Shown here in pieces: positions 16,539 through 24,903 of a stretch of DNA of 64,000 nucleotides. How positions within the stretch are numbered: the first letter of the stretch is position 1; each line of letters opens with the position of its first letter. A program made the translations under genes and the position numbers. Origin of the DNA: Candidatus Limosilactobacillus intestinigallinarum (GTDB lineage: Bacteria > Bacillota > Bacilli > Lactobacillales > Lactobacillaceae). The DNA lies in contig DXAA01000001.1 in the NCBI GenBank assembly GCA_019117285.1, positions 62,001-126,000 of the forward strand. The letters run 5' to 3'. The notes below the pieces were generated by a model that ran no database searches, was not told the origin of the DNA, and saw nothing but the letters and a program-made list of their open reading frames with translations.

Positions 16539-16596
16539 AGCGGTTACAATTTTACGTAATTTTTACTAAAATTTGCTCGCCCTGGTGGGTAAACTG

Positions 16597-16605
16597 TGCT
16601 ACAAT
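16597..16605 (+). promoter_or_regulatory. Extended -10 promoter of galE
   Basis: TGC-TACAAT forms an extended -10 box 67 bp upstream of galE. No good -35 is seen. Confidence 0.5.
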
Positions 16606-16672
16606 GCCAATTGAAAGATAAATCAGATAAGCGATTTCATGCTTAGCTAGTCGACACAAGGAGGAATTTGGT

Positions 16673-17668
16673 ATGGCAATTTTAGTTGCTGGTGGTGCCG
16701 GATACATCGGCTCTCACATGGTCAAGGATTTAATCGAACACGGTGAGGACGTGGTTGTTGCCGATAACCTGTCAACAGGTCACCGGGACGCCATTAACCC
16801 AAAGGCAAAGTTCTACGAAGGTGATATTCGGGACCGGAAGTTCTTGGACAAGGTCTTTGATAACGAAGACATCACCGCAGTGGTTCACTTTGCGGCCTTC
16901 TCAATTGTTCCTGAATCAATGAGCAAGCCCCTGAAGTACTTTGATAACAACACTGGTGGCATGATCACCCTCCTGGAGGCCATGCGTGACCACAATATCA
17001 AGTACATCGTCTTCAGCTCGACCGCCGCTACTTACGGGGTCCCTGAACACATGCCAATCAAGGAAACTGACCCTCAAAAGCCAATCAACCCATACGGCTT
17101 GAGCAAGCTGATGATGGAGAAGATGATGGCCTGGGCGGACAAGGCTTACGGCATCAAGTTTGTGGCCCTGCGGTACTTCAACGTTGCCGGGGCCGCTCCT
17201 GACGGCACAATCGGTGAGGACCACGGTCCAGAAACCCACCTGGTACCAATCATTCTGCAGGTTGCCCAGGGCAAGCGTAAGGAATTGAGCATCTTCGGTG
17301 ACGACTACAACACGCCAGACGGCACCAACGTCCGTGACTATGTTCACGTCATGGACCTGGCCGATGCCCACATCCTGGCGATCAAGTACCTGAAGGCCGG
17401 CAACAAGTCCAACGCCTTCAACCTTGGTTCCTCCACCGGCTTCTCCAACAAGCAGATGCTGGAAGCCGCTCGGGAAGTTACCGGCAAGCCGATCCCGGCC
17501 AAGATGGCCCCACGGCGTCCCGGTGACCCGGACTCCCTGGTTGCTGCCAGTGACAAGGCCCGGACAATCCTGGGCTGGAAGCCAAAGTATGATGACGTTC
17601 ACGATATCATCGCCACAGCCTGGAAGTGGCACTCAACCCACCCAAAGGGCTACGATGACCGTGACTAA
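16673..17668 (+). CDS. galE: UDP-glucose 4-epimerase
   Basis: GalE interconverts UDP-glucose and UDP-galactose with bound NAD. The 331-residue short-chain dehydrogenase has [10 protein letters not shown] at residues 6-15, the catalytic Ser region FSSTAATYG, and YxxxK in INPYGLSK near residue 143. AAGGAGGAA precedes the ATG. It stands alone, away from Leloir genes, so it probably serves polysaccharide precursor supply. Its codon use resembles that of highly expressed genes in the window (groEL, galU). Confidence 0.95.
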   Translation: MAILVAGGAGYIGSHMVKDLIEHGEDVVVADNLSTGHRDAINPKAKFYEGDIRDRKFLDKVFDNEDITAVVHFAAFSIVPESMSKPLKYFDNNTGGMITLLEAMRDHNIKYIVFSSTAATYGVPEHMPIKETDPQKPINPYGLSKLMMEKMMAWADKAYGIKFVALRYFNVAGAAPDGTIGEDHGPETHLVPIILQVAQGKRKELSIFGDDYNTPDGTNVRDYVHVMDLADAHILAIKYLKAGNKSNAFNLGSSTGFSNKQMLEAAREVTGKPIPAKMAPRRPGDPDSLVAASDKARTILGWKPKYDDVHDIIATAWKWHSTHPKGYDDRD

Positions 17669-17689
17669 TCAACGCTAACCAATTTCATG

Positions 17690-17727
17690 AATCTACCGTG
17701 CTGACGATGTTGGCCGGTAGATTTTTA
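17690..17727 (+). terminator. galE terminator
   Basis: A 9-bp stem, AATCTACCG/CGGTAGATT, is followed by TTTTTATTT. Confidence 0.85.
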
Positions 17728-17781
17728 TTTGCCCTGATCCCTGCTATAATGGGGCTGTTTGTAGTAAGGAGGGGATTCCGC

Positions 17782-17988
17782 GTGCAATTTAGTTTTGACA
17801 ACCAGCAGCAGACGATCATGGGGGTCGCCATCGCTGACCGCCAGTGTTACCGCTGCGTGCGGGACGCAATGCTGTTTAACGTTTATGAGGGCTGGCAACC
17901 GACCGTCGCCGATGTCCAGCAGGCGCTTCAAGCAGCCCAGGACCCAGATAGCCGTGGTAACCGCAAGTTTAGGGAGGTGTTCGAATGA
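17782..17988 (+). CDS. Small protein upstream of Fic, putative Fic antitoxin (VbhA-like)
   Basis: The 68-residue protein starts at GTG 17782 behind a strong AAGGAGGGG. Its stop overlaps the fic start (ATGA at 17985-17988), the arrangement of class I Fic toxin-antitoxin pairs. Such antitoxins carry an inhibitory helix [S/T]xxxE[G/N]. Here the segment FNVYEGWQPT keeps EG but has Phe at the Ser/Thr position. Function is inferred mainly from gene pairing. Confidence 0.55.
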   Translation: MQFSFDNQQQTIMGVAIADRQCYRCVRDAMLFNVYEGWQPTVADVQQALQAAQDPDSRGNRKFREVFE

Positions 17989-18563
17989 CCGATCAAGAGC
18001 TGTTTACCCGTTTCAAGTACCCCAACGGCACCATGAAGAATAAGCGGGGGATCACCGATCAGGCCACCCTGGACCAGCTCGAGTTTCGCCTGGTCAACGC
18101 CAACGCCCTTGCCCTTCTCCAGCACGCCACCCAGTTCCCTAAGATCAAGGAGATCGACCAGCTGGCGGTGGTCCACCGCTTTCTGTTTGGTGACCTCTAC
18201 ACCTGGGCGGGGGAGCTGCGGAACTACAATTTAGCCAAGGCCGGCCACTTCTTCCAGGACTTCCAGACCTTCCGGGAGGCGGCCCAGTGGATCAACAGCC
18301 TGTTGGCCAAGGCTAACCAGGTTGACCAGGTCCCGGCCAGTGCCTATGCCGAGCTGTTGGACAACATCAACGAGTACCATCCCTTCCGTGAGGGTAACGG
18401 GCGGAGCACCAAGACCTTCCTTCAAATTTTTGCCATCCAGCACCACCAGTACATCAACTTTCCGCGCCACCAGGACCAACTGGTGGCGGCCTTCAACCAG
18501 GCGGCCCCGATCGATTATCGGGCCCTGGGGCGGATGCTAGGCGTGCAGGATCTGGTGGAATAG
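17985..18563 (+). CDS. fic: Fic domain protein (probable AMP-transferase toxin)
   Basis: Fic proteins transfer AMP from ATP to target hydroxyls. The 192-residue protein has the full active-site motif HPFREGNGR near residue 130 and the flap region LYTWAGELRNYN near residue 70, close to VbhT-type toxins. The inhibitory motif is not within this protein, so inhibition in trans by the upstream 68-residue protein is likely. The pair lies between a terminator and tsaB without mobile genes around it. Confidence 0.9.
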   Translation: MTDQELFTRFKYPNGTMKNKRGITDQATLDQLEFRLVNANALALLQHATQFPKIKEIDQLAVVHRFLFGDLYTWAGELRNYNLAKAGHFFQDFQTFREAAQWINSLLAKANQVDQVPASAYAELLDNINEYHPFREGNGRSTKTFLQIFAIQHHQYINFPRHQDQLVAAFNQAAPIDYRALGRMLGVQDLVE

Positions 18564-18634
18564 GTGACCGACCGGGACTAATGGGACCGGTTGTGATAAG
18601 ATGTTAGTTGTGATTTGAAAGGATGGACGGAATA

Positions 18635-19360
18635 ATGAAAGTATTGGCAATTGATACATCAAACCACCCGATGAGCGTGGCCCTGGTCGAGGATGACCAG
18701 CTCCTGGCAACGACCACGCTGAATATGGTGCGCAACCACAGCATCTACCTGATGCCAACGATTGACCGGCTCTGCCAACTGGTCAAGTGGACGCCAAATG
18801 ACCTGGACCGGGTCGTCGTGGCCCAGGGTCCAGGGTCCTACACCGGGATCCGGATCGCAGCCACCACGGCCAAGGTGCTGGCTGATACCCTGAACATCGA
18901 CCTGGTCGGGGTTTCCAGCCTCGAGGTGGTGGCCCGCAACGTCCTGCCAACGACCATGGCCATCATCGTGCCGTTCTTCGATGCCCGGCGGGGGAACGTC
19001 TTCGCGGGGGCCTATCAGTGGCAGGACGGTCAGCTGACCAACCAGATTGCCGACCAGCACCTGGCGATGGCTGACCTGCTTGCCCAGCTGGCCAAGATTG
19101 ACCAGCCGGTGATGATGGTGGGGCACGTGACGAAGAAATTAGCTGATCAGGTTACCAAGTTACCGGAAAACGTCAGCCTAGCACCGCGGGCCTACGGGAT
19201 CCCGTCGACCTACCAGCTGGCCCTGGCGGGGGCGAACCGGCCGGCTGTCAAGGAGATTGACCCGTTCGTACCACATTACCTGCGGATCACCGAGGCGGAG
19301 GCTAACTGGCAGAAGCTGCACCCAGGAGTCACCAGGAAGAATTATGTTCGAGAAGTTTAA
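18635..19360 (+). CDS. tsaB: tRNA threonylcarbamoyladenosine biosynthesis protein TsaB
   Basis: TsaB is the non-catalytic partner of TsaD in t6A37 tRNA modification. The 241-residue ASKHA protein begins MKVLAIDTSNHPMSVAL and has AQGPGSYTGIRI near residue 65. ATG 18635 matches the family start; an upstream in-frame ATG at 18623 abuts the SD. Its 3' end overlaps rimI by 17 bp, and tsaD follows: the standard tsaB-rimI-tsaD cluster. Confidence 0.95.
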   Translation: MKVLAIDTSNHPMSVALVEDDQLLATTTLNMVRNHSIYLMPTIDRLCQLVKWTPNDLDRVVVAQGPGSYTGIRIAATTAKVLADTLNIDLVGVSSLEVVARNVLPTTMAIIVPFFDARRGNVFAGAYQWQDGQLTNQIADQHLAMADLLAQLAKIDQPVMMVGHVTKKLADQVTKLPENVSLAPRAYGIPSTYQLALAGANRPAVKEIDPFVPHYLRITEAEANWQKLHPGVTRKNYVREV

Positions 19361-19913
19361 AAATTGGTGCCGGGTGACCATCAACGGCCGGAAGTGGCCG
19401 ATGCTGGACTTTGCGCGCCGGGTCGTAATGATCAACCGTCACCAGTACGTGGTCCGGATGGCGACGGAGCAGGACATCAAGACGATGGTTGAGATCGAGC
19501 AGGCCATCTACGGGACCGCCCCGTGGAGCTACGCCGCCTTCCAGATCGAACTGCGGCGGCCCCATGACCGGCTTTACCTGGTGATCGTCGATGACGGCCG
19601 GGTGGTTGGCTTTATCGGCATGGCGGTCGACTGGTACCGGCTCGACCTCCACATCACCAACATCGGCGTCACCCCGGGTTACCAGCAGAAGGGGATCGGC
19701 ACCTACCTGATCAGCACCGCCCTCAACTACGCCCGGCACACCCAGTTACATTCGGTGAGTCTGGAGGTACGGATGCACAACCTGGTGGCCCGAAAGCTGT
19801 ATGAACACCTGGGTTTTCGGGAGCGGGAGATCAAGCACCGCTACTACCTTGATAACCACGAGGATGCGGTCGACATGGAAGCGGACCTATTGAGTAAAGG
19901 AGAGCAGAGATAG
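19344..19913 (+). CDS. rimI: Ribosomal protein alanine N-acetyltransferase RimI
   Basis: The GNAT-family acetyltransferase of 189 residues has the acetyl-CoA-binding signature [15 protein letters not shown] near residue 115 and the C-terminal [15 protein letters not shown] basic N-terminal extension of about 40 residues precedes the GNAT fold. AGGAAG lies before ATG 19344. It acetylates ribosomal protein bS18 in other bacteria. It is located between tsaB and tsaD. Confidence 0.9.
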   Translation: MFEKFKNWCRVTINGRKWPMLDFARRVVMINRHQYVVRMATEQDIKTMVEIEQAIYGTAPWSYAAFQIELRRPHDRLYLVIVDDGRVVGFIGMAVDWYRLDLHITNIGVTPGYQQKGIGTYLISTALNYARHTQLHSVSLEVRMHNLVARKLYEHLGFREREIKHRYYLDNHEDAVDMEADLLSKGEQR

Positions 19914-19915
19914 TT

Positions 19916-20947
19916 ATGGCAGAACGTACGCTTATCTTAGCGTTTGAAACCAGTTGTGATGAAACCAGCGTGGCCGTGATCGAAAACGGCACCAAGATCC
20001 TCAGCAACGTGGTGGCCACCCAGATCGATAGCCACCAGCGGTTCGGCGGGGTCGTTCCCGAGGTGGCCAGCCGTCACCACATCGAGTGGATCACCCGTTG
20101 TGTCGACCAGTCCCTTGAAGAGGCCGGGGTCGGTTACGATGACATTACGGCCGTGGCCGTCACCTATGGCCCTGGCCTGGTCGGTTCCCTGTTGGTCGGG
20201 GTTACCGCGGCTAAGGTGATCGCCTGGGCCCACCAGCTGCCCCTGGTTCCGGTCAACCACATGGCCGGTCACCTGTACGCGGCGCGTTACGTCGGCGAGT
20301 TCAAGTATCCCCAGATGGCCCTACTGGTTTCCGGTGGGCACACGGAGCTGGTCTACATGCCGAAGGAACACGAGTATGAGATCATCGGTGAGACCCGGGA
20401 TGACGCGGCCGGGGAGGCCTATGACAAGATCGGTCGGGTACTAGGGGTCAACTACCCGGCCGGCAAGACGATCGACGAGTGGGCCGCCCAGGGGCACGAT
20501 ACCTTCCACTTCCCCCGGGCAATGGAAAAGGAGGCCAACTATGACTTCAGCTTCAGCGGCCTGAAGAGTGCCTTCATCAACACCGTTCACAACGCCGACC
20601 AACGGGGTGAACAACTGGACAAGTACGACCTGGCCGCCAGCTTCCAGCAGAGTGTTGTCGATGTCCTGGCGGAAAAGACGATGCGGGCCCTGGATCGTTA
20701 CCCGGTCAAGCAACTGATCCTGGCCGGCGGGGTGGCCGCCAACCATGGCCTGCGAGCCCGGCTCGACCACGACATGGCCAAGTTCCATCCTGAGGTGGGG
20801 ATGCTCCAGGCCCCACTGAAGCTGTGCGGGGACAACGCTGCCATGATCGGGGCCGCTGGCTACATCAATTACCAGCACGGTGACCGGGCCGGCCTGGACC
20901 TCAACGCGGTGCCTGGCCTGATGTTCAAGCGGATGACAGTCGAATAA
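19916..20947 (+). CDS. tsaD: tRNA N6-adenosine threonylcarbamoyltransferase TsaD
   Basis: TsaD transfers threonylcarbamoyl to A37 of ANN-decoding tRNAs. The 343-residue protein has [12 protein letters not shown] near residue 10, the metal-binding HMAGH near residue 113, and LVSGGHTEL near residue 135. The length is normal. It lies 2 bp after rimI. Confidence 0.96.
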   Translation: MAERTLILAFETSCDETSVAVIENGTKILSNVVATQIDSHQRFGGVVPEVASRHHIEWITRCVDQSLEEAGVGYDDITAVAVTYGPGLVGSLLVGVTAAKVIAWAHQLPLVPVNHMAGHLYAARYVGEFKYPQMALLVSGGHTELVYMPKEHEYEIIGETRDDAAGEAYDKIGRVLGVNYPAGKTIDEWAAQGHDTFHFPRAMEKEANYDFSFSGLKSAFINTVHNADQRGEQLDKYDLAASFQQSVVDVLAEKTMRALDRYPVKQLILAGGVAANHGLRARLDHDMAKFHPEVGMLQAPLKLCGDNAAMIGAAGYINYQHGDRAGLDLNAVPGLMFKRMTVE

Positions 20948-20957
20948 TAGATCATAA

Positions 20958-21010
20958 AATAAGCCGTCACGGCGACACTTCATAAAGTGTGTTCGTGACG
21001 GCTTATTCTA
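20958..21010. terminator. Bidirectional terminator between tsaD and the convergent 21.0-kb gene
   Basis: AATAAGCCGTCACG (20958-20971) pairs perfectly with CGTGACGGCTTATT (20994-21007), and an inner ACACTT/AAGTGT stem is present. A/T runs on both sides serve both directions. Confidence 0.85.
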
Positions 21011-21011
21011 G

Positions 21012-21665
21012 TTAATGCCAGATGTGGTTAGCGATGGACTGGGCGTTGGCCGGGTCAGCCTGCATCCGGGTGATGGCACCGTTGATCTTGGTGGCCAGGT
21101 TGCGGTCGGCGTTGGTCGTCGCCTGTGCCAGCAACTGGTTGTTGCGGGCTTGGATGTTGGCAAGGCCGCTATTGAAGGCGTCAACGTCCTGGAACTCCGT
21201 GTACTGGCTGGCCAACTTGTTGAGCTCGGCCACCAGGTTGTTGAGTTCGGCCCCGACGGCGGTACCTGCGGCGGCATCGTATGGGGAGTCGTAGGCGGAA
21301 TTATCCTGCTCCGTGGTCGTCGTCGGGTTATTATTGGTTACCTGGTCGGTGCTTGAAGCAGGAGCGGTGGTGTTCCCGGTGTTCGGTGGGGTGGTCGTCT
21401 GACCGTCAGTTCCCGCTGTGGTGGTTGCCGCTGCCGGTTGGTCAGTGGCCTTCTCCGCCTGGTCCGCCTCCTTGGTCGTCTTTTCCGTCTTTTTACTCTG
21501 CTCCTTCTTGGTGGATTTCTTCACCTTTGCGGTCCGGGGGGCATCGGCCTCCTCCTTATTACCCGGGCGCATGATCCCCCAGGTGCCGAGGGCCAGGGCC
21601 AGGACGGCCAGGGTGCCAATCAGCCACCATGACGAGCGACGGCGCTTGTAATCTTTTCTTGTCAT
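21012..21665 (-). CDS. Membrane-anchored Thr/Lys-rich extracytoplasmic protein of unknown function
   Basis: The 217-residue protein has a basic N-terminus, one TM helix (about residues 13-31) and no lipobox. A Lys/Glu- then Thr/Pro/Asn-rich disordered linker (residues ~35-125) follows, and then a C-terminal helical domain of about 85 residues rich in Ala, Asn and Gln. It is most likely anchored with the C-terminal part outside. AAAGGAG lies before the ATG. I do not recognise the family. It is monocistronic, with its own promoter and a shared bidirectional terminator. Confidence 0.75.
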   Translation of the reverse strand: MTRKDYKRRRSSWWLIGTLAVLALALGTWGIMRPGNKEEADAPRTAKVKKSTKKEQSKKTEKTTKEADQAEKATDQPAAATTTAGTDGQTTTPPNTGNTTAPASSTDQVTNNNPTTTTEQDNSAYDSPYDAAAGTAVGAELNNLVAELNKLASQYTEFQDVDAFNSGLANIQARNNQLLAQATTNADRNLATKINGAITRMQADPANAQSIANHIWH

Positions 21666-21685
21666 CTTCTTTCTCCTTTGTTTTT

Positions 21686-21717
21686 TGAAAACGCTTTTTA
21701 CGATTTAAATTATAGCA
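21686..21717 (-). promoter_or_regulatory. Promoter with cre-like site for the 21.0-kb gene
   Basis: An extended -10 (TGC-TATAAT, minus strand 21709-21717) is followed downstream by TGAAAACGCTTTTT read on the plus strand (21686-21699). This resembles a CcpA cre site in one half only. A cre at this place would act as a roadblock. Only weak evidence. Confidence 0.35.
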
Positions 21718-21760
21718 TGAAGACTGTTCTGACGGTATTTAAGGTTCCATTAAAGTGTTA

Positions 21761-21796
21761 AAAAAAGGGTGTGGTAACGCGTGCTACCACACCCTT
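21761..21796 (-). terminator. proBAC terminator
   Basis: A perfect 12-bp stem, AAGGGTGTGGTA/TACCACACCCTT, is followed on the minus strand by a run of T just after proC. Confidence 0.88.
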
Positions 21797-21808
21797 ATTT
21801 AGGTTAAA

Positions 21809-22582
21809 TTAATCTTTACCGTTGGCCTTGTTGACCGCGTCGATCACGCCGAAGCGGAAGCCATGCTTCTCCAGGGCCTCGACCCCCTTGATCGTTGTGC
21901 CGGCCGGGGAGGTCACCTCGTCCCGCAGTGCGGCCGGGCTCTTGCCGGTATCGTAGGCCAGGGCACCGGTCCCCTTGACCATGCTGGCGATCAGCTCGTA
22001 AGCAGTCCGACGGTCGAGACCATGCTTGACCGCCGCATCGCTCATGGCGTCCATGAAGACGTCGACAAAGGCGGGACCGCAGCCGCCAACCACGCCCACG
22101 ATATCAAGTTTATCCTCGGCAACCATGATCACGTCGCCGAGCTGGTTCAGGACGTGGGTGACAATCGCCCGGGTTTCTTCACCGTCCTGGGTGGGGAGGG
22201 CCAAGCCGATGGTCCCGGCATTGACCGCCACCGGGGTATTCGGGATCATCGTGGCGATGGCGTTGTTAGGCAGGGCCTCCTGCAGGTCGTGCTGGCGGAC
22301 CCCCGCGGCGGCCGAAACAAAGACGGTGCTGCCCGGCAGGCCGTCGAGTTCCTTGGCCACGGCCACCGTGATGTTGGCGGGGGTGGTCAGGATAACAACG
22401 TCGGGCCGGTATTCGATGACCTCACTGGCCGTGGTAAACAGCTTGAAGCCAAGCCGGTCAGCCAGCTTGCTGACCCGGGGATTGGTGGGGTTGAGGCCGC
22501 TGATCTCATCGACGCCGCTGTTAGTTAGCCCCTTGATAATGGCGCCGCCCATGCTGCCGACGCCCACAACTGTAATCTTCAT
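21809..22582 (-). CDS. proC: Pyrroline-5-carboxylate reductase
   Basis: ProC performs the last step of proline synthesis, reducing P5C with NAD(P)H. The 257-residue protein has the Rossmann motif VGVGSMGGAI at residues 4-13. It also has the C-terminal signature region ALRDEVTSPAGTTIKG near residue 220. The second in-frame ATG (22582), 8 bp after GGAGG, is preferred to the first at 22588. It is the last gene of proB-proA-proC. Confidence 0.95.
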   Translation of the reverse strand: MKITVVGVGSMGGAIIKGLTNSGVDEISGLNPTNPRVSKLADRLGFKLFTTASEVIEYRPDVVILTTPANITVAVAKELDGLPGSTVFVSAAAGVRQHDLQEALPNNAIATMIPNTPVAVNAGTIGLALPTQDGEETRAIVTHVLNQLGDVIMVAEDKLDIVGVVGGCGPAFVDVFMDAMSDAAVKHGLDRRTAYELIASMVKGTGALAYDTGKSPAALRDEVTSPAGTTIKGVEALEKHGFRFGVIDAVNKANGKD

Positions 22583-22605
22583 ATTCATTTCCTCCTTCGC
22601 AAATC

Positions 22606-23850
22606 CTAGTGCCGGACCTGACCGTTACCGGTGATCTCGTACTTAATGGTAGTCAACTGGTCCAGTCCCATCGGTCCGCGGGCGTGGAGCTTCTGGGTAC
22701 TGATGCCGATCTCGGCACCGAAGCCGAAGACCCCACCATCGGTGAACCGGGTGGAGGCGTTGACGTAGACACAGGCGGAATTGATCCGCCGCTGGAAGGC
22801 CCGTCCCCGTTCGATGCTGTCGGTGACGATGACCTCGGAGTGGTGGGTACTGTGCCGGTTGATGTGCTGGATAGCGTCGTCGAGGGAGTCCACGACCTTG
22901 ACCGCCATGATCAGGTCGTTGTACTCGGTGTCCCAGTCCACGTCACTGGCCGCCTGCATCTGGGGAACGATTGTCCGCGCCCGGTCGTCACCACGGAGCT
23001 GGACGCCGTGGTCGATCAGGGCCTGAGCGATAGTCGGCAGGAACTTAGCCGCCACGTCCCGGTGGATCAGGAGTTTCTCGGCGGCATTGCAGACGGACGG
23101 CCGCTGAACCTTGGCGTTGACGGTGATATCGGTAGCCATCTGCAGGGCGGCGTCTTTGTCGATGTAGACGTGGCAGTTGCCGGCCCCGGTTTCGATGACT
23201 GGGACGGTGGCCGTCTTGACGACCCGCTGGATCAGTCCGCGCCCACCACGGGGGATGAGGACGTCAATGTAGTCGGTCAGGTTCATCATCTCCTGGGCGA
23301 GCTCGTGGCTGGTGTCCTCAATCAGCTGAACCGCATCGGCCGGGAGCCCCTGCTTCTCCAGGGCCGCCCGCAGGATGTTGGCCAGGGCGGTGTTGGTCCG
23401 GATGGCCTCCTTACCCCCACGGAGGATGACCGCATTCCCACTCTTAAAGGTCAGGCCGGTGGCGTCGACGGTGACGTTGGGCCGGGCCTCGAAGATGATG
23501 CCGATGACCCCCAGGGGAACCCGCCGTTGCAGGATCTGCAGCCCGTCGGCATTGATCCAGCCCCGGTCGATCCGGGCGGTTGGGTCGGCGAGTTGGGCGA
23601 CGGTCCGCAGCCCGTTGGCCATGTCGGCGATCCGCTGCGCGTTGACCATCAGGCGGTCGGTAAACTTCTTCGGCATATCAGTGGCCTGGGCGAGGTCCGC
23701 CTGGTTGGCGGCGATGATGTCGGCTTGGTGGGCCAGCAGGGCGTCGGCCATGGCGCCCAAGGCCTGGTTCTTGGTGGCGGTGTCAAGCAGGGCTACCTGA
23801 TCGGCGGCTGCCTGGGCCCGTTGACCGATCTTAACTAGTGTTTCGTTCAT
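22606..23850 (-). CDS. proA: Glutamate-5-semialdehyde dehydrogenase (gamma-glutamyl phosphate reductase)
   Basis: ProA reduces gamma-glutamyl phosphate to the semialdehyde. The 414-residue aldehyde-dehydrogenase-fold protein has the catalytic cysteine in RPSVCNAAEK near residue 255 and the signature segment starting YNDLIMAVKVVDS. The length is typical. It lies between proB and proC, with gaps of about 22 bp on each side. Confidence 0.96.
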   Translation of the reverse strand: MNETLVKIGQRAQAAADQVALLDTATKNQALGAMADALLAHQADIIAANQADLAQATDMPKKFTDRLMVNAQRIADMANGLRTVAQLADPTARIDRGWINADGLQILQRRVPLGVIGIIFEARPNVTVDATGLTFKSGNAVILRGGKEAIRTNTALANILRAALEKQGLPADAVQLIEDTSHELAQEMMNLTDYIDVLIPRGGRGLIQRVVKTATVPVIETGAGNCHVYIDKDAALQMATDITVNAKVQRPSVCNAAEKLLIHRDVAAKFLPTIAQALIDHGVQLRGDDRARTIVPQMQAASDVDWDTEYNDLIMAVKVVDSLDDAIQHINRHSTHHSEVIVTDSIERGRAFQRRINSACVYVNASTRFTDGGVFGFGAEIGISTQKLHARGPMGLDQLTTIKYEITGNGQVRH

Positions 23851-23872
23851 GAGAAATTCCTCCTTACTTTAT

Positions 23873-24661
23873 TTACTTACCAAACTGGGTGCCGACCTCT
23901 TCACCGTTGACAATCTTGAAGATGATCTTCGGGTCGGCACCGTTGCAGAGCACCATCCGCTGGTGGGCCTTCATCACGGTGGCCGCGGCGTGGAGCTTGG
24001 TAACCATCCCCCCGGTCCCGAAGCGGGTGCTGGAGCCACTGGCGGCGGCCGCCAGCTCCGGGGTCATCTCGGCTACCCGGCGGATCGGCTGGGCGTCGGG
24101 GTACTTGTGCGGGTCCTTGTCGTAGAAGGCATCGATGTCGGAGAGGACCACCAGCAGGTCGGCGTGGATCCGGGTGGCCACCAGGGCGGAGAGCTCGTCG
24201 TTATCACTGAAGGTGGTATGGTGGTCCAACTCGTCGACGGAGACGGGGTCGTTTTCGTTAATGATTGGCACCACCTGATCCGCCAGCAGGGTCGAGATGG
24301 TGTTGAGGACGTGCTGCCGGCTGACCGGGAAGTGGAGGACGTCCCGGGTTAAGAGGAGCTGGCCAACCTTGGTCTGGTAATCGAGGAAGCGTTGCGAGTA
24401 GATCCGCATCAGCTCGGTCTGCCCGATGGTGGCCAGGGCCTGCTGCTTGGCGATCTCGTGTGGCCGCTCCTTCAGGCCCTGACTGGCCAGGCCGACCCCC
24501 ATCGCCCCGGACGAGACGAGCACCATCTCGTAGCCCTGGTGGTTGAGGGTGGCGAGGGTGAACGCCAACCCATCAATTGCGTGCAGGTTAGTCTGCCCAT
24601 TGGGGAGGATCAGACTACTGGTCCCGACCTTGACGACGATTCGTTGTTTCTTTGCTGCCAT
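23873..24661 (-). CDS. proB: Glutamate 5-kinase (short form without PUA domain)
   Basis: ProB phosphorylates glutamate in the committed, usually feedback-inhibited step of proline synthesis. The 262-residue amino-acid-kinase protein has VVKVGTSSLI at residues 8-17, VSSGAMGVG and FGTGGMVTKL. It stops where the kinase domain ends, so the C-terminal PUA domain of longer enzymes is absent, as in many Gram-positives. AAGGAGGG lies before the ATG. A T-box leader controls the operon. Confidence 0.95.
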   Translation of the reverse strand: MAAKKQRIVVKVGTSSLILPNGQTNLHAIDGLAFTLATLNHQGYEMVLVSSGAMGVGLASQGLKERPHEIAKQQALATIGQTELMRIYSQRFLDYQTKVGQLLLTRDVLHFPVSRQHVLNTISTLLADQVVPIINENDPVSVDELDHHTTFSDNDELSALVATRIHADLLVVLSDIDAFYDKDPHKYPDAQPIRRVAEMTPELAAAASGSSTRFGTGGMVTKLHAAATVMKAHQRMVLCNGADPKIIFKIVNGEEVGTQFGK

Positions 24662-24677
24662 GAGGCAAATCCCTCCT

Positions 24678-24856
24678 TAAACAAAAGCACGCCTTTAATC
24701 GAGACACCCGTTACGGCGTTACCATTCTCGTTTAAAGACGTGCTTTACTCTTTTTTATTGTTTATTTACATGTTAAATCTGACTGGCTTGGATTCGGTGC
24801 GACGGTGGGGCTTACAGCCGGCGACCCCACTCTCTGGGCGGACCTACTATGACCAT
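24678..24856 (-). promoter_or_regulatory. T-box riboswitch (proline-specific) of proBAC
   Basis: On the minus strand the leader shows AGAGAG and a stem-I apical region (GTGGGG ... GGCTGTAAG ... CCCCAC). The specifier loop GAAT-CCA-AG offers the proline codon CCA. The T-box core AATGGTAACGCC lies inside a GAGA/TCTC antiterminator. A terminator stem (AAAGCACG/CGTGCTTT, extended by CTTTAA/TTAAAG) ends in TTTTGTTT before the proB SD. Uncharged tRNA-Pro should favour readthrough. The stem I is short. Confidence 0.88.
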
Positions 24857-24862
24857 ACCCTA

Positions 24863-24900
24863 ATTTAACTTCACCGCGATTTATTTGTCAAGCGTGAAGT
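24863..24900 (-). promoter_or_regulatory. proBAC promoter flanked by an inverted repeat
   Basis: TTGACA (24886-24891), a 17-bp spacer and TTAAAT (24863-24868) form a near-consensus promoter. A 7-bp inverted repeat, ACTTCAC (24894-24900) and GTGAAGT (24868-24874), flanks the -35 and spacer. It may act as an operator, or be a weak end structure for the upstream ABC-F transcript. Confidence 0.75.
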
Positions 24901-24903
24901 GGG

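Noticed and set aside
22609-23838. Long plus-strand frame opposite proA
   Set aside because: It is a shadow of the G/C-rich proA coding strand, which carries complete family motifs.
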